From contig JBDHVC010000006.1 in NCBI GenBank assembly GCA_039809495.1, positions 51,063 through 115,062 of the forward strand: 64,000 nucleotides of DNA, written 5' to 3'. Below are positions 52,856 to 61,819 of the stretch, in pieces. The stretch is from JAFLCL01 sp039809495. Its GTDB lineage: Bacteria; Myxococcota_A; Polyangia; Polyangiales; Sandaracinaceae. The notes below the pieces were generated by a model that saw only the letters and a program-made list of their open reading frames with translations, did no database searches and was not told the DNA's origin. Each line of letters opens with the position of its first letter. The first letter of the stretch is position 1. The position numbers were made by a program, and so were the translations under genes.

Positions 52856-53587
52856 TCAGATCCCGCGCCGCGCGAGATCCCCGCTCCGGCTGCCCCACGC
52901 GCCGAGCTCGCAGCGGTAGCCGCTATCGCTCCCGAGGAACGAGCTCGAGGCGAAGCGGAGGGACCCGCTCGGCGGGCAGATCGCCGTCACGGCGGGGCAG
53001 TAGCCGCACGCGTCGTCGCTGTAGCCGAGGGCGCTCGGGCGATCGCAGGCCACGCCCGGCGCGCACGCGTAGAGCACGGGATCGCCTGAGCACACCCGGC
53101 CGAGCGACGCGCAGCCGCACGAGGCGGTGACGGTCTCGTCGGGGATGCAGTCCACGTCGAGGATCGGTCCCGGGTGGACGCTCGAGCGTCGGACGCCCCA
53201 GCGGCACGAGCCTCGCTCCGCCGCGCGCCCCGAGCGAGGCGTCCGCGTGAAGCTCGAGACGGCGAGCATGCCGGAGGCGGGGCAGAAGGTCGTCGCGAGC
53301 GGGCAGTAGGGCCCGGTGGCGCTCGACGGGGAGCCCACCCGCGCGAGCTCGGCGTCGCCCGCGATCGTCACGGCCTCCGCGTCGGTGCAGCGCCCGTTCG
53401 CGAGCGCGGCGTCGCAGAGCCGGATCCCGGGCGTCCCCGAGCAGGGCTCGCCGAGGCCGAGCGCGCCGCAGCTCACGTCGACGCGCTCGCCCGGCGTGCA
53501 GCGCAGGACCGCCTCGCGATCGTTCGGCGCGCAGCCGACGAGGGCGACGAGCGTGAGCGAGAGCACGATGAGAGCGGCGCGGGCCAT
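52856..53587 (-). CDS. cysteine-rich lipoprotein
   Basis: The 243-residue product has a lipobox (A-L-V-G-C, Cys at 19). It contains two copies of a module with C-x-P-x-E-x-V-x-x-S/T-C-G-x-A/C-x-L-G-x2-C-S-G-x-P and C-P-x-x-T/S-x-x-C-P-x-S-G, each followed by a C-x-W or C-x-L-G-A-W tail. Disulfide bonding outside the cell is likely. It is divergent from mtnA (21 nt), leaving little room for promoters, which must overlap. Confidence 0.78.
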   Translation of the reverse strand: MARAALIVLSLTLVALVGCAPNDREAVLRCTPGERVDVSCGALGLGEPCSGTPGIRLCDAALANGRCTDAEAVTIAGDAELARVGSPSSATGPYCPLATTFCPASGMLAVSSFTRTPRSGRAAERGSCRWGVRRSSVHPGPILDVDCIPDETVTASCGCASLGRVCSGDPVLYACAPGVACDRPSALGYSDDACGYCPAVTAICPPSGSLRFASSSFLGSDSGYRCELGAWGSRSGDLARRGI

Positions 53588-53608
53588 CGCGCGCGATAGT
53601 AGCTCGGC

Positions 53609-54718
53609 ATGAGCGGATCCGTCCTCCCGACCCTCTCACGCGCGCCGCTCTCCGAGGGGCGCGCCTTCTTCGCGGTGGAGCTCGAGCCCGAGGGCGCCGG
53701 CGGCCCCGAGGTGCTCATGCTCGAGCAGCGCGAGCTCCCGCGCGTGGTCGGCTACGTGCGCCTGCGGACCTCGGGCGAGGTCGGGCGCGCGATCCGCGAC
53801 ATGACGGTGCGAGGCGCCCCGGCGATCGGGGTCGCGGCGGCCTACGGCCTCGTCCTCGAGGCGGCTCGGGAGCGAGGCGACGCGGCGAGCTTCCTCCGCA
53901 GCATGGACGACGCGGGCCGCGCGCTCGGCGCGAGCCGGCCGACGGCCGTCAACCTGAGCTGGGCGATCGCGCGCATGGGCCGTCGCGCCGCCGACTGCGC
54001 CCACCTCGCGCCCGACGAGCGCGCGCGCGCGATGCAGGAGGAGGCGGAGTCGATCCACCGCGAGGACGTCGCCGCGTGTCGCGCGATGGGGGCGCTCGGC
54101 GCGGCGGACGTCCCCGCGCGGGCGACCATCCTCACGCACTGCAACGCCGGCGCGCTCGCGACGGGCGGCTACGGGACGGCGCTCGGCGTGATCCGCGCGG
54201 CGCACGCCCAGGGCAAGCTCGAGCGCGTGCTCGCGTGCGAGACGCGGCCCTATCTCCAGGGCGCGCGGCTCACGAGCTTCGAGCTCCGCGAGGACGGGAT
54301 CCCCGTCGAGGTGATCACCGACTCGATGGTGGGCCACTTCATGTCGCGGGGCGAGATCCACTTCGCCGTCGTCGGGGCCGATCGCATCGCCAAGAACGGT
54401 GACGTCGCGAACAAGATCGGCACGTACGGGCACGCGGTGCTCGCCGCCGCGCACGGCGTCCCGTTCACCGTCGCGGCGCCCTGGAGCACGATCGATCTCG
54501 CGACGCCGACGGGCGCCGAGATCCCCATCGAGGAGCGCTCGCGCGACGAGGTCGCGTTCGTCGGCGGCACGCAGCTCGTCCCCGACGGCGTGCCCTGTCG
54601 TCACCCCGCGTTCGACGTCACCCCGGCGAGGTACGTCGAGCGCGTCTACACGGAGCGCGGCGCGTTCTCGCCGAGGCGGGGGGAGGGCCCGGAGGCGCTC
54701 TCGTCGCGCGGCGCCTGA
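53609..54718 (+). CDS. mtnA: S-methyl-5-thioribose-1-phosphate isomerase
   Basis: MtnA converts 5-methylthioribose-1-phosphate to 5-methylthioribulose-1-phosphate in methionine salvage. The 369-residue product has M-T-V-R-G-A-P-A-I-G near 65-74, T-H-C178-N-A-G-A-L-A-T-G-G-Y-G-T-A-L-G and G-A-D258-R-I-A-K-N-G-D-V-A-N-K-I-G-T-Y. Cys178 and Asp258 match the catalytic pair of characterised enzymes. The Glu/Arg-rich N-terminus is complete. Other methionine-salvage genes are not adjacent. Such proteins are easily confused with the eIF2B-alpha family, but the Cys and D-R-I motifs favour MtnA. Confidence 0.96.
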   Translation: MSGSVLPTLSRAPLSEGRAFFAVELEPEGAGGPEVLMLEQRELPRVVGYVRLRTSGEVGRAIRDMTVRGAPAIGVAAAYGLVLEAARERGDAASFLRSMDDAGRALGASRPTAVNLSWAIARMGRRAADCAHLAPDERARAMQEEAESIHREDVAACRAMGALGAADVPARATILTHCNAGALATGGYGTALGVIRAAHAQGKLERVLACETRPYLQGARLTSFELREDGIPVEVITDSMVGHFMSRGEIHFAVVGADRIAKNGDVANKIGTYGHAVLAAAHGVPFTVAAPWSTIDLATPTGAEIPIEERSRDEVAFVGGTQLVPDGVPCRHPAFDVTPARYVERVYTERGAFSPRRGEGPEALSSRGA

Positions 54719-54792
54719 TCGCCCGAGGCCGGCGCGCGCTGCGGGGGGCGGAGGCCGTTGCGTGGCGACGCTCGATCGCCGATCCTCCCCCC

Positions 54793-57111
54793 ATGTGGAC
54801 GAGGCGGTGGCTTGGGCTCTCGGGGCTTCTCGTGGTGCTCTCCTCGCTCGCGAGCGGGTGCGAGCCCGAGCGGGTGCTCGCGGTGGGGCTTCAGACCGAC
54901 TACGTGGCGGGGCTCGAATTCGACGCGGTCGACGTCGAGATCGACGCGAGCCCGGCGGGCCATCGCAGGGTGGGCGTCGCGGACTCGTTCGCGCGGCCGC
55001 GCACGGTCGTCGAGCGCTCCGACGTGGCCGAGGGCCTGCGCCACGTCCGGCTCACGCTGCGCCACGGCAGCACGATCGTCGCGCGCCGCACGCGCGATCT
55101 TCGCTTCGATGGCCGCCACCTCGTCACGATCGTGATCACGCGATCGTGCGAGGGGATCACGTGCCCCGGGGCGGGCGACTCGATCGCGGCGACGGAGTGC
55201 CTGGGAGGTCGTTGCGAGGCGCCGGACTGTGGGCTCGACGGAGCTCCGGCCTGCGCCGAGCCCGAGTGCGACGCGAGCCGCCCCTGCGCGGCCTCGGGCG
55301 TCGCCTGCGTCGAGGCGACGTGCGTCGAGGGGGTCTGCCTCGCGCTCCCGCGCGACTCGGCGTGCGTCGAGGGCGAGCTCTGCCTGCCGACCACGGGCTG
55401 CGTGCCCGCGCCCACGGGCGACGTCGACGCGGGCCTCGACATGGACGCGGGCGCGCGGCGCGACGGCGGCTCCCGCGACGCGGGCCCACCTCCCGCTTGC
55501 CTCCGCGACGAGGACTGCCCCGACGAGCCCTGCGCCGACCGCGCCTGCGTCTCCGGGGTGTGCACGACGCGCACGCGCTGCGCCGACACAGAGCGCTGCT
55601 GCGGCGGCGACGTGTGCGCGCTCGACTGCGTCGAGGTGCGCTGCGCGGGTCTGCCCGCGGGGACGGTCTGCCGCGCCGCCGAGGGCGACTGCGACGTGGC
55701 GGAGGAGTGCGACGGTCTGAGCCCCTTCTGCCCCCCGGACGGCTCCGCGCTCGCGGGGACCGCGTGTGGGGGCGGCGTCTGCGACGGCGCGGGGAGCTGC
55801 GGCGCCTGCGTCGAGGGCGCCCCGTGCGCGACGGGCAACCCCTGCGAGCGCGGCGAGTTTCGGTGTGGGAGCGGGCACCCGGAGTGCGTGGCGGCGGGAC
55901 CCGCGACGAGTGGGACTCTGTGCCGCCGGTCGGCGGGGCCCTGCGATCGGGAGGAGCGGTGTGACGGCGTGAGCTCGGTCTGCCCGACCGACGAGGTCGA
56001 GCCGTCCTCGACCTCGTGTCGCGCTGCGTCCGGGCCGTGCGAGCAGGACGCGCGCTGTGACGGCGTCGGCACGGCTTGCCCGCCGAACGCGCTCCGGACC
56101 TCCGGCGTGTGCCGCGCGGCGGGCGTCTGCGACGTCGCGGAGTCGTGCGACGGAAGCGGCCCCGCGTGCCCGCCCGATCTCCTCGCCCTGGCTGGCGCCT
56201 CGTGCCCGGGCGGCCTCTGCGACGGCGCGGGCGCCTGCGTCCCGGCTTCGTGCGACGTCACGCCGGGCTCTCGCATGCTCGTGGGAAACCCCTTCGGGAT
56301 CGTGCGCCTCGGCTGCGACCGGATCACGGCGAGCTCGCACACGAGCCCGCTCCTCACGCAGATGGAACTCTCCACCATCGGTCCGCGGATCTCCACCTCG
56401 CTCACGGCGCCCGCGCTCAACCTGAGCCTCGACGTGACGGGGACGCGCGTCCTGCTCGCGCTGACGAACGGCCACGTCGCGCTGGCCCCGTCGAGCGGTC
56501 CCGTCGTCTACTCGTCGATGGCGTTCGGGAGCGTCCGCTGGATCAAGCAGAACCCCGCCGTGCCGAACGATCTCTGGGTCATCTCCACGAGCGGGGTGCA
56601 CATCATCGACGACACGTTGGTCGGCGCCGGCAGGCTGGTCTTCGGCGGCTTCGCGGATCCGAACGGGATCACCTTCGATCCCGCGACCGGCGACGCCTTC
56701 ATCTCCGACCGAGGGTCCGGGGTCGCTCGCTTCGCGAGCGCGGGCGCGATCTCCATGGGCCCCGTCATGCCGTGCGCTTCGCCGCAGGAGCCCGTCTGGT
56801 CCGCCGATCGGAGCCGGGTCTACCTCGCCTGCGAGGGCGGCGAGGTGGTCGAGCTCTCGCCGACCCTCGCCGTGCTCGATCGCCACGTCGTGTCCGGCGC
56901 GTTCGGCCTCGCGCTGAGCTCGGACGAGCGCCTGCTCGCCGTCACGCGGACGGGCGAAGGCTTGGTCGACGTCGTGGCGATCCCCGACTTCTCGCTCGTC
57001 GCGAGCTTCAGCGTGAGCTCGCCCCGGCGGGTGACGTTCTTGGGCGACGACCGCTTCGTCGCCGTGACCGCCGAGGCCGGAGCCGCCGTCGAGGTCTTCG
57101 CGATCCCCTGA
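54793..57111 (+). CDS. lipoprotein with disintegrin-like Cys repeats and beta-propeller-like C-terminus
   Basis: The 772-residue product has a lipobox (A-S-G-C, Cys at 23). A beta-rich region (25-120) is followed by a long cysteine-rich region (about 118-500) with an Asp/Gly-rich linker inside it. From about 295 to 470 there are at least four repeats of the pattern C-R-x2-x-G-x-C-D-x3-x-C-D-G-x4-C-P-x-D, which resembles disintegrin-like or EGF-like modules. The C-terminal 270 residues contain repeated S/D-x-x-x-V-x-L or W-x-D-motif strands with no cysteines and resemble a beta-propeller of NHL type. It is likely a surface adhesive or recognition protein. Confidence 0.75.
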   Translation: MWTRRWLGLSGLLVVLSSLASGCEPERVLAVGLQTDYVAGLEFDAVDVEIDASPAGHRRVGVADSFARPRTVVERSDVAEGLRHVRLTLRHGSTIVARRTRDLRFDGRHLVTIVITRSCEGITCPGAGDSIAATECLGGRCEAPDCGLDGAPACAEPECDASRPCAASGVACVEATCVEGVCLALPRDSACVEGELCLPTTGCVPAPTGDVDAGLDMDAGARRDGGSRDAGPPPACLRDEDCPDEPCADRACVSGVCTTRTRCADTERCCGGDVCALDCVEVRCAGLPAGTVCRAAEGDCDVAEECDGLSPFCPPDGSALAGTACGGGVCDGAGSCGACVEGAPCATGNPCERGEFRCGSGHPECVAAGPATSGTLCRRSAGPCDREERCDGVSSVCPTDEVEPSSTSCRAASGPCEQDARCDGVGTACPPNALRTSGVCRAAGVCDVAESCDGSGPACPPDLLALAGASCPGGLCDGAGACVPASCDVTPGSRMLVGNPFGIVRLGCDRITASSHTSPLLTQMELSTIGPRISTSLTAPALNLSLDVTGTRVLLALTNGHVALAPSSGPVVYSSMAFGSVRWIKQNPAVPNDLWVISTSGVHIIDDTLVGAGRLVFGGFADPNGITFDPATGDAFISDRGSGVARFASAGAISMGPVMPCASPQEPVWSADRSRVYLACEGGEVVELSPTLAVLDRHVVSGAFGLALSSDERLLAVTRTGEGLVDVVAIPDFSLVASFSVSSPRRVTFLGDDRFVAVTAEAGAAVEVFAIP

Positions 57112-57125
57112 TGCGGGGGGCGCCG

Positions 57126-57608
57126 TCAGCGCCGCCCGAGCTTCTCCGCGAGCCTCCGCGCGACCGCGTCGGGGATGAGCCGGCTCACGTCGCCGCCGAG
57201 GCGCGCCGCCTCCTTCACGAGGTTCGAGCTGACGTAGAAGTAGGCGTCCGTCGCCATGAGCAGCATCGTCTCGATGTCGGGGCTCAGGTGGCGGTTCATG
57301 TTCGCCATCTGGAGCTCGTACTCGAAGTCCGCGACCGCGCGCAGGCCCCGCAGCACGACGCGGATCCCCTTGAGCCGGCAGTAGTCGACGAGCAGGCCAT
57401 CGAACGAGTCGACCTCGACGCCGGGCGTGTCGGCGAATTCCTCGCGGATCATCTCGACCCGCTCCTCGATCGTGAAGAGGGCGTCCTTGCGCGGGTTGCG
57501 CAGGACGGCGACGACCACGCGATCGAAGGCGACGAGGCCGCTGCGGATGATGCTGACGTGGCCGCGCGTCATCGGGTCGAAGGAGCCGGGATAGATGGCG
57601 GAGGTCAT
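57126..57608 (-). CDS. coaD: phosphopantetheine adenylyltransferase
   Basis: CoaD makes dephospho-CoA from 4'-phosphopantetheine and ATP, the fourth step of coenzyme A synthesis. The 160-residue product shows G-S-F-D-P-M-T-R-G-H at 8-17 (T/HxGH nucleotidyltransferase motif), L-R-N-P-R-K, R-G-L-R-A-V-A-D-F-E-Y-E near 88-99, and V-S-S-N-L-V-K-E near 127-134, matching the family. It lies 56 nt after rsmD in the same orientation, the common rsmD-coaD pair. ATG at 57608 gives the standard length. The stop is followed by CGGCGCC. Confidence 0.97.
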   Translation of the reverse strand: MTSAIYPGSFDPMTRGHVSIIRSGLVAFDRVVVAVLRNPRKDALFTIEERVEMIREEFADTPGVEVDSFDGLLVDYCRLKGIRVVLRGLRAVADFEYELQMANMNRHLSPDIETMLLMATDAYFYVSSNLVKEAARLGGDVSRLIPDAVARRLAEKLGRR

Positions 57609-57664
57609 GGTCGGCGACGCTCGTCGATGGGGGTGGGTGGGCGCTCGAAGCCGAGACTCGTGGA

Positions 57665-58318
57665 TCAGAGACGCCGCTCGCCGTGCGTGGGCTCGGAGGA
57701 GGCGCGGAGGAGCGAGACCGTGCTCTCGCCGTAACGGTAGCGTGCAACGACGCGGAGCGGATCGGCGATCGCGCGCGCTGGGGCGGCCTCGAGGTCGAGG
57801 CGATCGCGGCTCGCGTGCTCGAGCAGGGCGAGGCCTCCCTGGGCGAGCAGCCCCGCCGACGCGATGCGAGCGAGGAGCGCGAGGGCGTCCTCGGCGAGCG
57901 CGTAAGGGGGATCGGCGAGCACGAGCTCGAAGGGCGCCTCGCCGAAGCGCTCGAGCGGCGTCTGGGCCGAGAGCTCGATCCGAAGGAGTCGGCTCCGCTC
58001 CTCGAGGCCGAGCGCGCGTCGGCTCGCGTCGATGTCGTGGCACGCGCGCGCGTCCCGCTCGACGAGCCAGGCCTCGCGCGCGCCCCTGGAGAGCGCCTCG
58101 AAGGAGAGCGCGCCGGTGCCGGCGAAGAGCTCGAGGACGCGGGCGCCCTCGACGCCGCCGCGGGCCTCGAGGATCGACCCGATCGCCTCGCGGACGCGAT
58201 CGCTCGTCGGGCGCGTCACGGGGGCGGGGTGGCCGAACCGCCTGCCTCGGAGCGCGCCCCCGACGACGCGGAGCGCGCCGCCACGGGCCGAGGCTCCTCC
58301 GCGATCGCTCACACGCAT
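57665..58318 (-). CDS. rsmD: 16S rRNA (guanine966-N2)-methyltransferase
   Basis: RsmD methylates N2 of G966 in 16S rRNA of the 30S subunit. The 217-residue product has a Rossmann SAM fold: V-L-E-L-F-A-G-T-G-A-L-S near 62-73 (motif I), V-E-R-D (motif II) and the catalytic D-P-P-Y near 132-135 (family motif IV). The N-terminal G-G-x-L-R-G-R-R and P-T-S-D-R-V-R-E are conserved. The Ser/Gly/Ala-rich first residues are probably disordered. It is the usual upstream neighbour of coaD. Confidence 0.95.
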   Translation of the reverse strand: MRVSDRGGASARGGALRVVGGALRGRRFGHPAPVTRPTSDRVREAIGSILEARGGVEGARVLELFAGTGALSFEALSRGAREAWLVERDARACHDIDASRRALGLEERSRLLRIELSAQTPLERFGEAPFELVLADPPYALAEDALALLARIASAGLLAQGGLALLEHASRDRLDLEAAPARAIADPLRVVARYRYGESTVSLLRASSEPTHGERRL

Positions 58319-58337
58319 CGGCGAAGAGCGCGTCGGC

Positions 58338-59396
58338 TCAGAACGTGAGCTGCAGCCGGAGGCCGCCGCCGCCCCGCCCGACCGAAGGCTCGAGGCTCAG
58401 GCGCGCTCGCTCGGCGCCGGACTCGTCCGAGAGGACGACCCCGTTGATCCCGAGCAGCGCCGCGCCGGTCGCGCCCGCGATGATCGTCGCGCCCATGAAC
58501 ACGAATTGGAGGATCTCGGCGGGGCTGTCGCAGGCGCCGCGGACGGCGGCGGTCTCGGGATAGCCCTCGTTGTTCGAGGGGCTGCAGATGGAGAGATCCG
58601 CCGCGCTCGCCGCCGTGGGGCTCCGCTCGTGGCGGAACCGATCGACCGTCTGCATGTTCGTCTGGGCGTCGAGGCCCGCCACGATCCAGCCGACCGCGCT
58701 CAGCACCCCGGCGGCGAGCAGGGCGAACGCGGGCCAGTTGAGCCGGGAGAGATCGGGGCCGCCGCCGCTCGAGGAGGGCTCGGGGGACGACGCGTCGCTC
58801 CCGCCGGCCGTGGCCGTGGCCGCGCCAGCGCCGTCATCCTCCCCGGCGGCGGATCGATCGCCCTCGGGGGTCGGGCCGGGCGCGCTCGTCGTGGTCGACG
58901 TCGCGGCGCCCGTCGCCAGGGCCGTCGCGAAGCGCCGCGCCGGCTCGCGCAGATCGTCGATGTCGGTGCGCGAGGAGGGCAGCCGCTCGTCGAGCGAGCG
59001 GAGCACCGTGCCCGACGCCGTGTCGTAGAGGTCGATCTGGATTCGGAACTCGTAGCGGCCACCGCTCCCGTCGACGCGCTGGATCGTGCCGTAGACGAGG
59101 CGCTGCGCCCCGACGGCGGTCGCGATCTGCTGGACGCACGAGAGCTCGGTCGCCTCGCAGCTGAGCGAGAGCTCGAGCTGGCTCAGCGGGACGTCGCGCT
59201 CGGCGACGGCCCACCCGCGGACCTGGCTCGCCGCCTGTCGGAGCGCCCCGGAGAGGTTCGTCGCGAAGGTGTCGTCACCGTCGATCGACGTGAGACCGAG
59301 CACCACGACGCTCGTCGACTGAGCGCGCGCGATCGAGCCCGTGAGCGCCGCGAGGAGCACGACGAGCAGTGAGAGGAGTCTTCCGAGCGACCGCAT
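58338..59396 (-). CDS. exported protein with TolB-N/CsgG-like domain and membrane segment
   Basis: The 352-residue product has a signal peptide (cleavage near A-R-A-Q, residue 25). The first domain (about 27-165) has the shape of periplasmic TolB-N/CsgG-type domains: V-V-V-L-G-L, an L-x-x-x-L-R-x-A helix, C-V-Q-Q-I-A, and G-T-I-Q-R-V-D. A Ser/Gly/Ala/Glu-rich linker (about 165-218) leads to a hydrophobic helix (about 225-243) and a last section with a second hydrophobic helix near 298-320. Cys residues at 277 and 290 may pair. Its role in a secretion or envelope complex is inferred. It is divergent from the kinase gene (130 nt). Confidence 0.65.
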   Translation of the reverse strand: MRSLGRLLSLLVVLLAALTGSIARAQSTSVVVLGLTSIDGDDTFATNLSGALRQAASQVRGWAVAERDVPLSQLELSLSCEATELSCVQQIATAVGAQRLVYGTIQRVDGSGGRYEFRIQIDLYDTASGTVLRSLDERLPSSRTDIDDLREPARRFATALATGAATSTTTSAPGPTPEGDRSAAGEDDGAGAATATAGGSDASSPEPSSSGGGPDLSRLNWPAFALLAAGVLSAVGWIVAGLDAQTNMQTVDRFRHERSPTAASAADLSICSPSNNEGYPETAAVRGACDSPAEILQFVFMGATIIAGATGAALLGINGVVLSDESGAERARLSLEPSVGRGGGGLRLQLTF

Positions 59397-59526
59397 GTGA
59401 CCTCCAGCGCAAACGATAGCGAACCCGAGGCGCGGCCAGCAACCGATCTCGGCCGCGAACCGTGTCCGAGGCCCTTCTTCGCCGGTTTCGCTACCCGAAG
59501 GGCCCGGCTTTGGTACCTTGCCCCGC
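59397..59526. promoter_or_regulatory. divergent promoter region
   Basis: These 130 bp separate the TolB-like gene and the kinase gene. No regulatory motif was recognised. Confidence 0.3.
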
Positions 59527-61650
59527 GTGCAGGCCTTCGCGAAGACGTGTCCGCGCTGCGGCGCGAAGTACGACGCGGCGGCGGCCTTCTGTCAGCGGGA
59601 CGGCGCCGCGCTGCGGCTCATCGAGGAGGATCGCGACCCGCGGATCGGCCAGGTGCTCCTCGACCAGTTTCGCATCGAGGAGCGGATCGGCGCGGGCGGC
59701 ATGGGGATGGTCTATCGCGCTCGGCAGACGACGATCGGGCGCGACGTCGCGATCAAGATCCTCCACGCCGATCTCGCGCAGAACCCGGACGCGGTGCGGC
59801 GCTTCCACCGCGAGGCGCGCATCTCGACCTCGCTCGATCACCCGAACATCGTCCGCGTCTTCCTCTTCGGCCAGCTCCCGGACGGCAGCCTCTACCTCGT
59901 CATGGAGCTCCTGCGCGGCCGGCCCCTCGCGGACCTCCTGCGCGTGGAGCCGCGGCTCTCGGTGAGCCGCGCGCTGCACATCGCCATCCAGGTCGCCGAG
60001 GGCGTCGGGGAGGCGCACGCCCAGGGGATCGTCCATCGCGACGTGAAGCCCGAGAACGTCTTTCTCGTGACGAAGGGGCGCGATCCGGACTTCGCGAAGG
60101 TGCTCGACTTCGGGATCGCGCGCCTGCTCCGCAACGAAGATCAGACGCAGGCGACGCAGTCGGGGCTCGTCTTCGGCACGGCGCGCTACATCTCCCCCGA
60201 GGGCGCGGCGGGTGAGCCGACCGACGCGCGCAGCGACGTCTACTCGATGGGGGTGCTCACCTACCAGATGCTCTCGGGCGAGACGCCCTTCGACGCGCCC
60301 TCGCCGGTGAAGCTCCTCATGCAGCACATCCACGACGCGCCGCCGCCCCTCGACGTGCAGGCGGGCGCGCTCGGCGTGCCGAGGGCGGTCGCCTCCGTCG
60401 TGATGCGCGCGCTCGCGAAGAACCCGGAGGCGCGCTTCGACGACGCCGCGCAGTACGCCGAGGCGCTGCGCGAAGCGGCCGAGCGGGGCGGGGTCGATCT
60501 GCGAGGACGCCGCGGCGAGCGGGAGCCGAGCGGGCGGGTGTCCATTCCAGCGCGCGGCCCGAGCGCGGAGCCCTCGCCGCCCTCGTCGAGCGCGCACCGC
60601 GGGGGACCGGAGCGCACGAGCACGGACGAGCTCGTCATCGCGGGCCTCTCGCGCCGCGCGCGCTCGCGAGGGGGCTCCCCGCTCGGCACCGCGATCCTCC
60701 TCGCGACCGCGTTCGCGCTCGGCGTCCTCGCCGTCGGGGGCCTCTACTGGGCGCTCGCGCGGCCCGGGACGCCCTCGGCCGAGGAGGTCCACGCGGCGCG
60801 CGTGAGCGCGGCCGAGCAGGCGCTCATCGTCGATCGGCTCGACGGGGAGGGCGAGACGGTCCTCTCGTGGACCGATCAGCTGCTCGCCGGGCGGCCCGAC
60901 GATCCCGACGCCCTCCGGCTGCGGCGCGCCGCCTTCGGCCGGCTCGCCCACCGCGCGCGGGTCGCGAGCGAGGCGGGCGAGCGCGAGCAGGCGGCGGCCC
61001 TCTATCGCCGGGCGCTCGTCTTCGTGCCGGACGACGCCGAGGCGACGCAGCGGCTCGAGGAGCTCTCGCGCCCCGCCGAGCCGGCCGTGGTGACGCTCGT
61101 CGTCGCGCCCTCGCCCGTCGCGGGCGCGCCCGTGACCTTCTCCGCGGAGGCGCCCGAGGCCCTGCGCGCGGCGCTCGCCGATCACCCCCAATTCGTCGTC
61201 CTGCGCGCCGGACGCGTCGTCCGACGGCTCGACGCGACGCCCGGCGCGAGCGAGCACCAGTGGGTCGCGAGCTACGCGTTCACCACCGCGGGCGCGCACA
61301 CGGTGCAGCTCCGCGCGGGCGCGGGCGAGGGGACGGTCCACGCCGAGCTCGAGGTCGACGTCGCGCGCGCGCCGCGCCCGCCCGGCGGGGGCGATCCCCC
61401 GGTGACGACGCAAGGCTCGCTCGGCCCGAGCACGCCGAGCACCCCGAGCGTCGTCGGCGCGGGGACGATGACGGCGTCGAGGGATCCCGCGCCCGCGCTG
61501 CCCGAGCCCTTCGTCGCGACGCCCGTGGCCGCTCCGCCCGCGCCGCGCGCGCCCGCGGCCGTCACCGCGCCGATCCCCCCATCGACCCTGCTCCCGATCG
61601 CGCCGGCCGAGCCCGCGCTCCCTCCCGCGTGGACGAGCGGCTCGCCCTGA
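59527..61650 (+). CDS. Ser/Thr protein kinase with N-terminal zinc ribbon
   Basis: The 707-residue product begins at GTG 59527 (an in-frame TTG at 59518 would add three residues). A zinc ribbon (C8-x2-C11..C22) precedes a complete kinase domain (about 45-310): I-G-A-G-G-M-G at 54-60, Lys77, H-R-D-V-K-P-E-N with Asp172 and Asn177, and D-F-G at 194-196. A membrane helix near 388-412 splits it from an extracytoplasmic portion containing two or three TPR-like helices (about 450-510), an Ig-like beta domain near 520-620, and a Pro/Ala/Ser-rich C-terminus. Its regulators are unknown. The N-terminal zinc ribbon is unusual for this class. Confidence 0.92.
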   Translation: MQAFAKTCPRCGAKYDAAAAFCQRDGAALRLIEEDRDPRIGQVLLDQFRIEERIGAGGMGMVYRARQTTIGRDVAIKILHADLAQNPDAVRRFHREARISTSLDHPNIVRVFLFGQLPDGSLYLVMELLRGRPLADLLRVEPRLSVSRALHIAIQVAEGVGEAHAQGIVHRDVKPENVFLVTKGRDPDFAKVLDFGIARLLRNEDQTQATQSGLVFGTARYISPEGAAGEPTDARSDVYSMGVLTYQMLSGETPFDAPSPVKLLMQHIHDAPPPLDVQAGALGVPRAVASVVMRALAKNPEARFDDAAQYAEALREAAERGGVDLRGRRGEREPSGRVSIPARGPSAEPSPPSSSAHRGGPERTSTDELVIAGLSRRARSRGGSPLGTAILLATAFALGVLAVGGLYWALARPGTPSAEEVHAARVSAAEQALIVDRLDGEGETVLSWTDQLLAGRPDDPDALRLRRAAFGRLAHRARVASEAGEREQAAALYRRALVFVPDDAEATQRLEELSRPAEPAVVTLVVAPSPVAGAPVTFSAEAPEALRAALADHPQFVVLRAGRVVRRLDATPGASEHQWVASYAFTTAGAHTVQLRAGAGEGTVHAELEVDVARAPRPPGGGDPPVTTQGSLGPSTPSTPSVVGAGTMTASRDPAPALPEPFVATPVAAPPAPRAPAAVTAPIPPSTLLPIAPAEPALPPAWTSGSP

Positions 61651-61819
61651 TCCGAGGGTGGAGCGAGCCTCGCCGGGCTCGCTCGCGGCGGACCCATCGC
61701 GGGCCGAGAAGGGCCCCGCGCCGTGCGGCGAGGCCGACGGCGCGGGGCGGTTCACGATCGAGGTGGTTCTCGCGCGGGCGCGCGCGGCGGGACGTCGTTC
61801 GCCTCGCCGCGGCGCGCCG

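Noticed and set aside
52812..53089. Continuation of an open frame past the CcmF-CcmH stop
   Set aside because: It is a different frame and overlaps a hairpin and the convergent lipoprotein gene.
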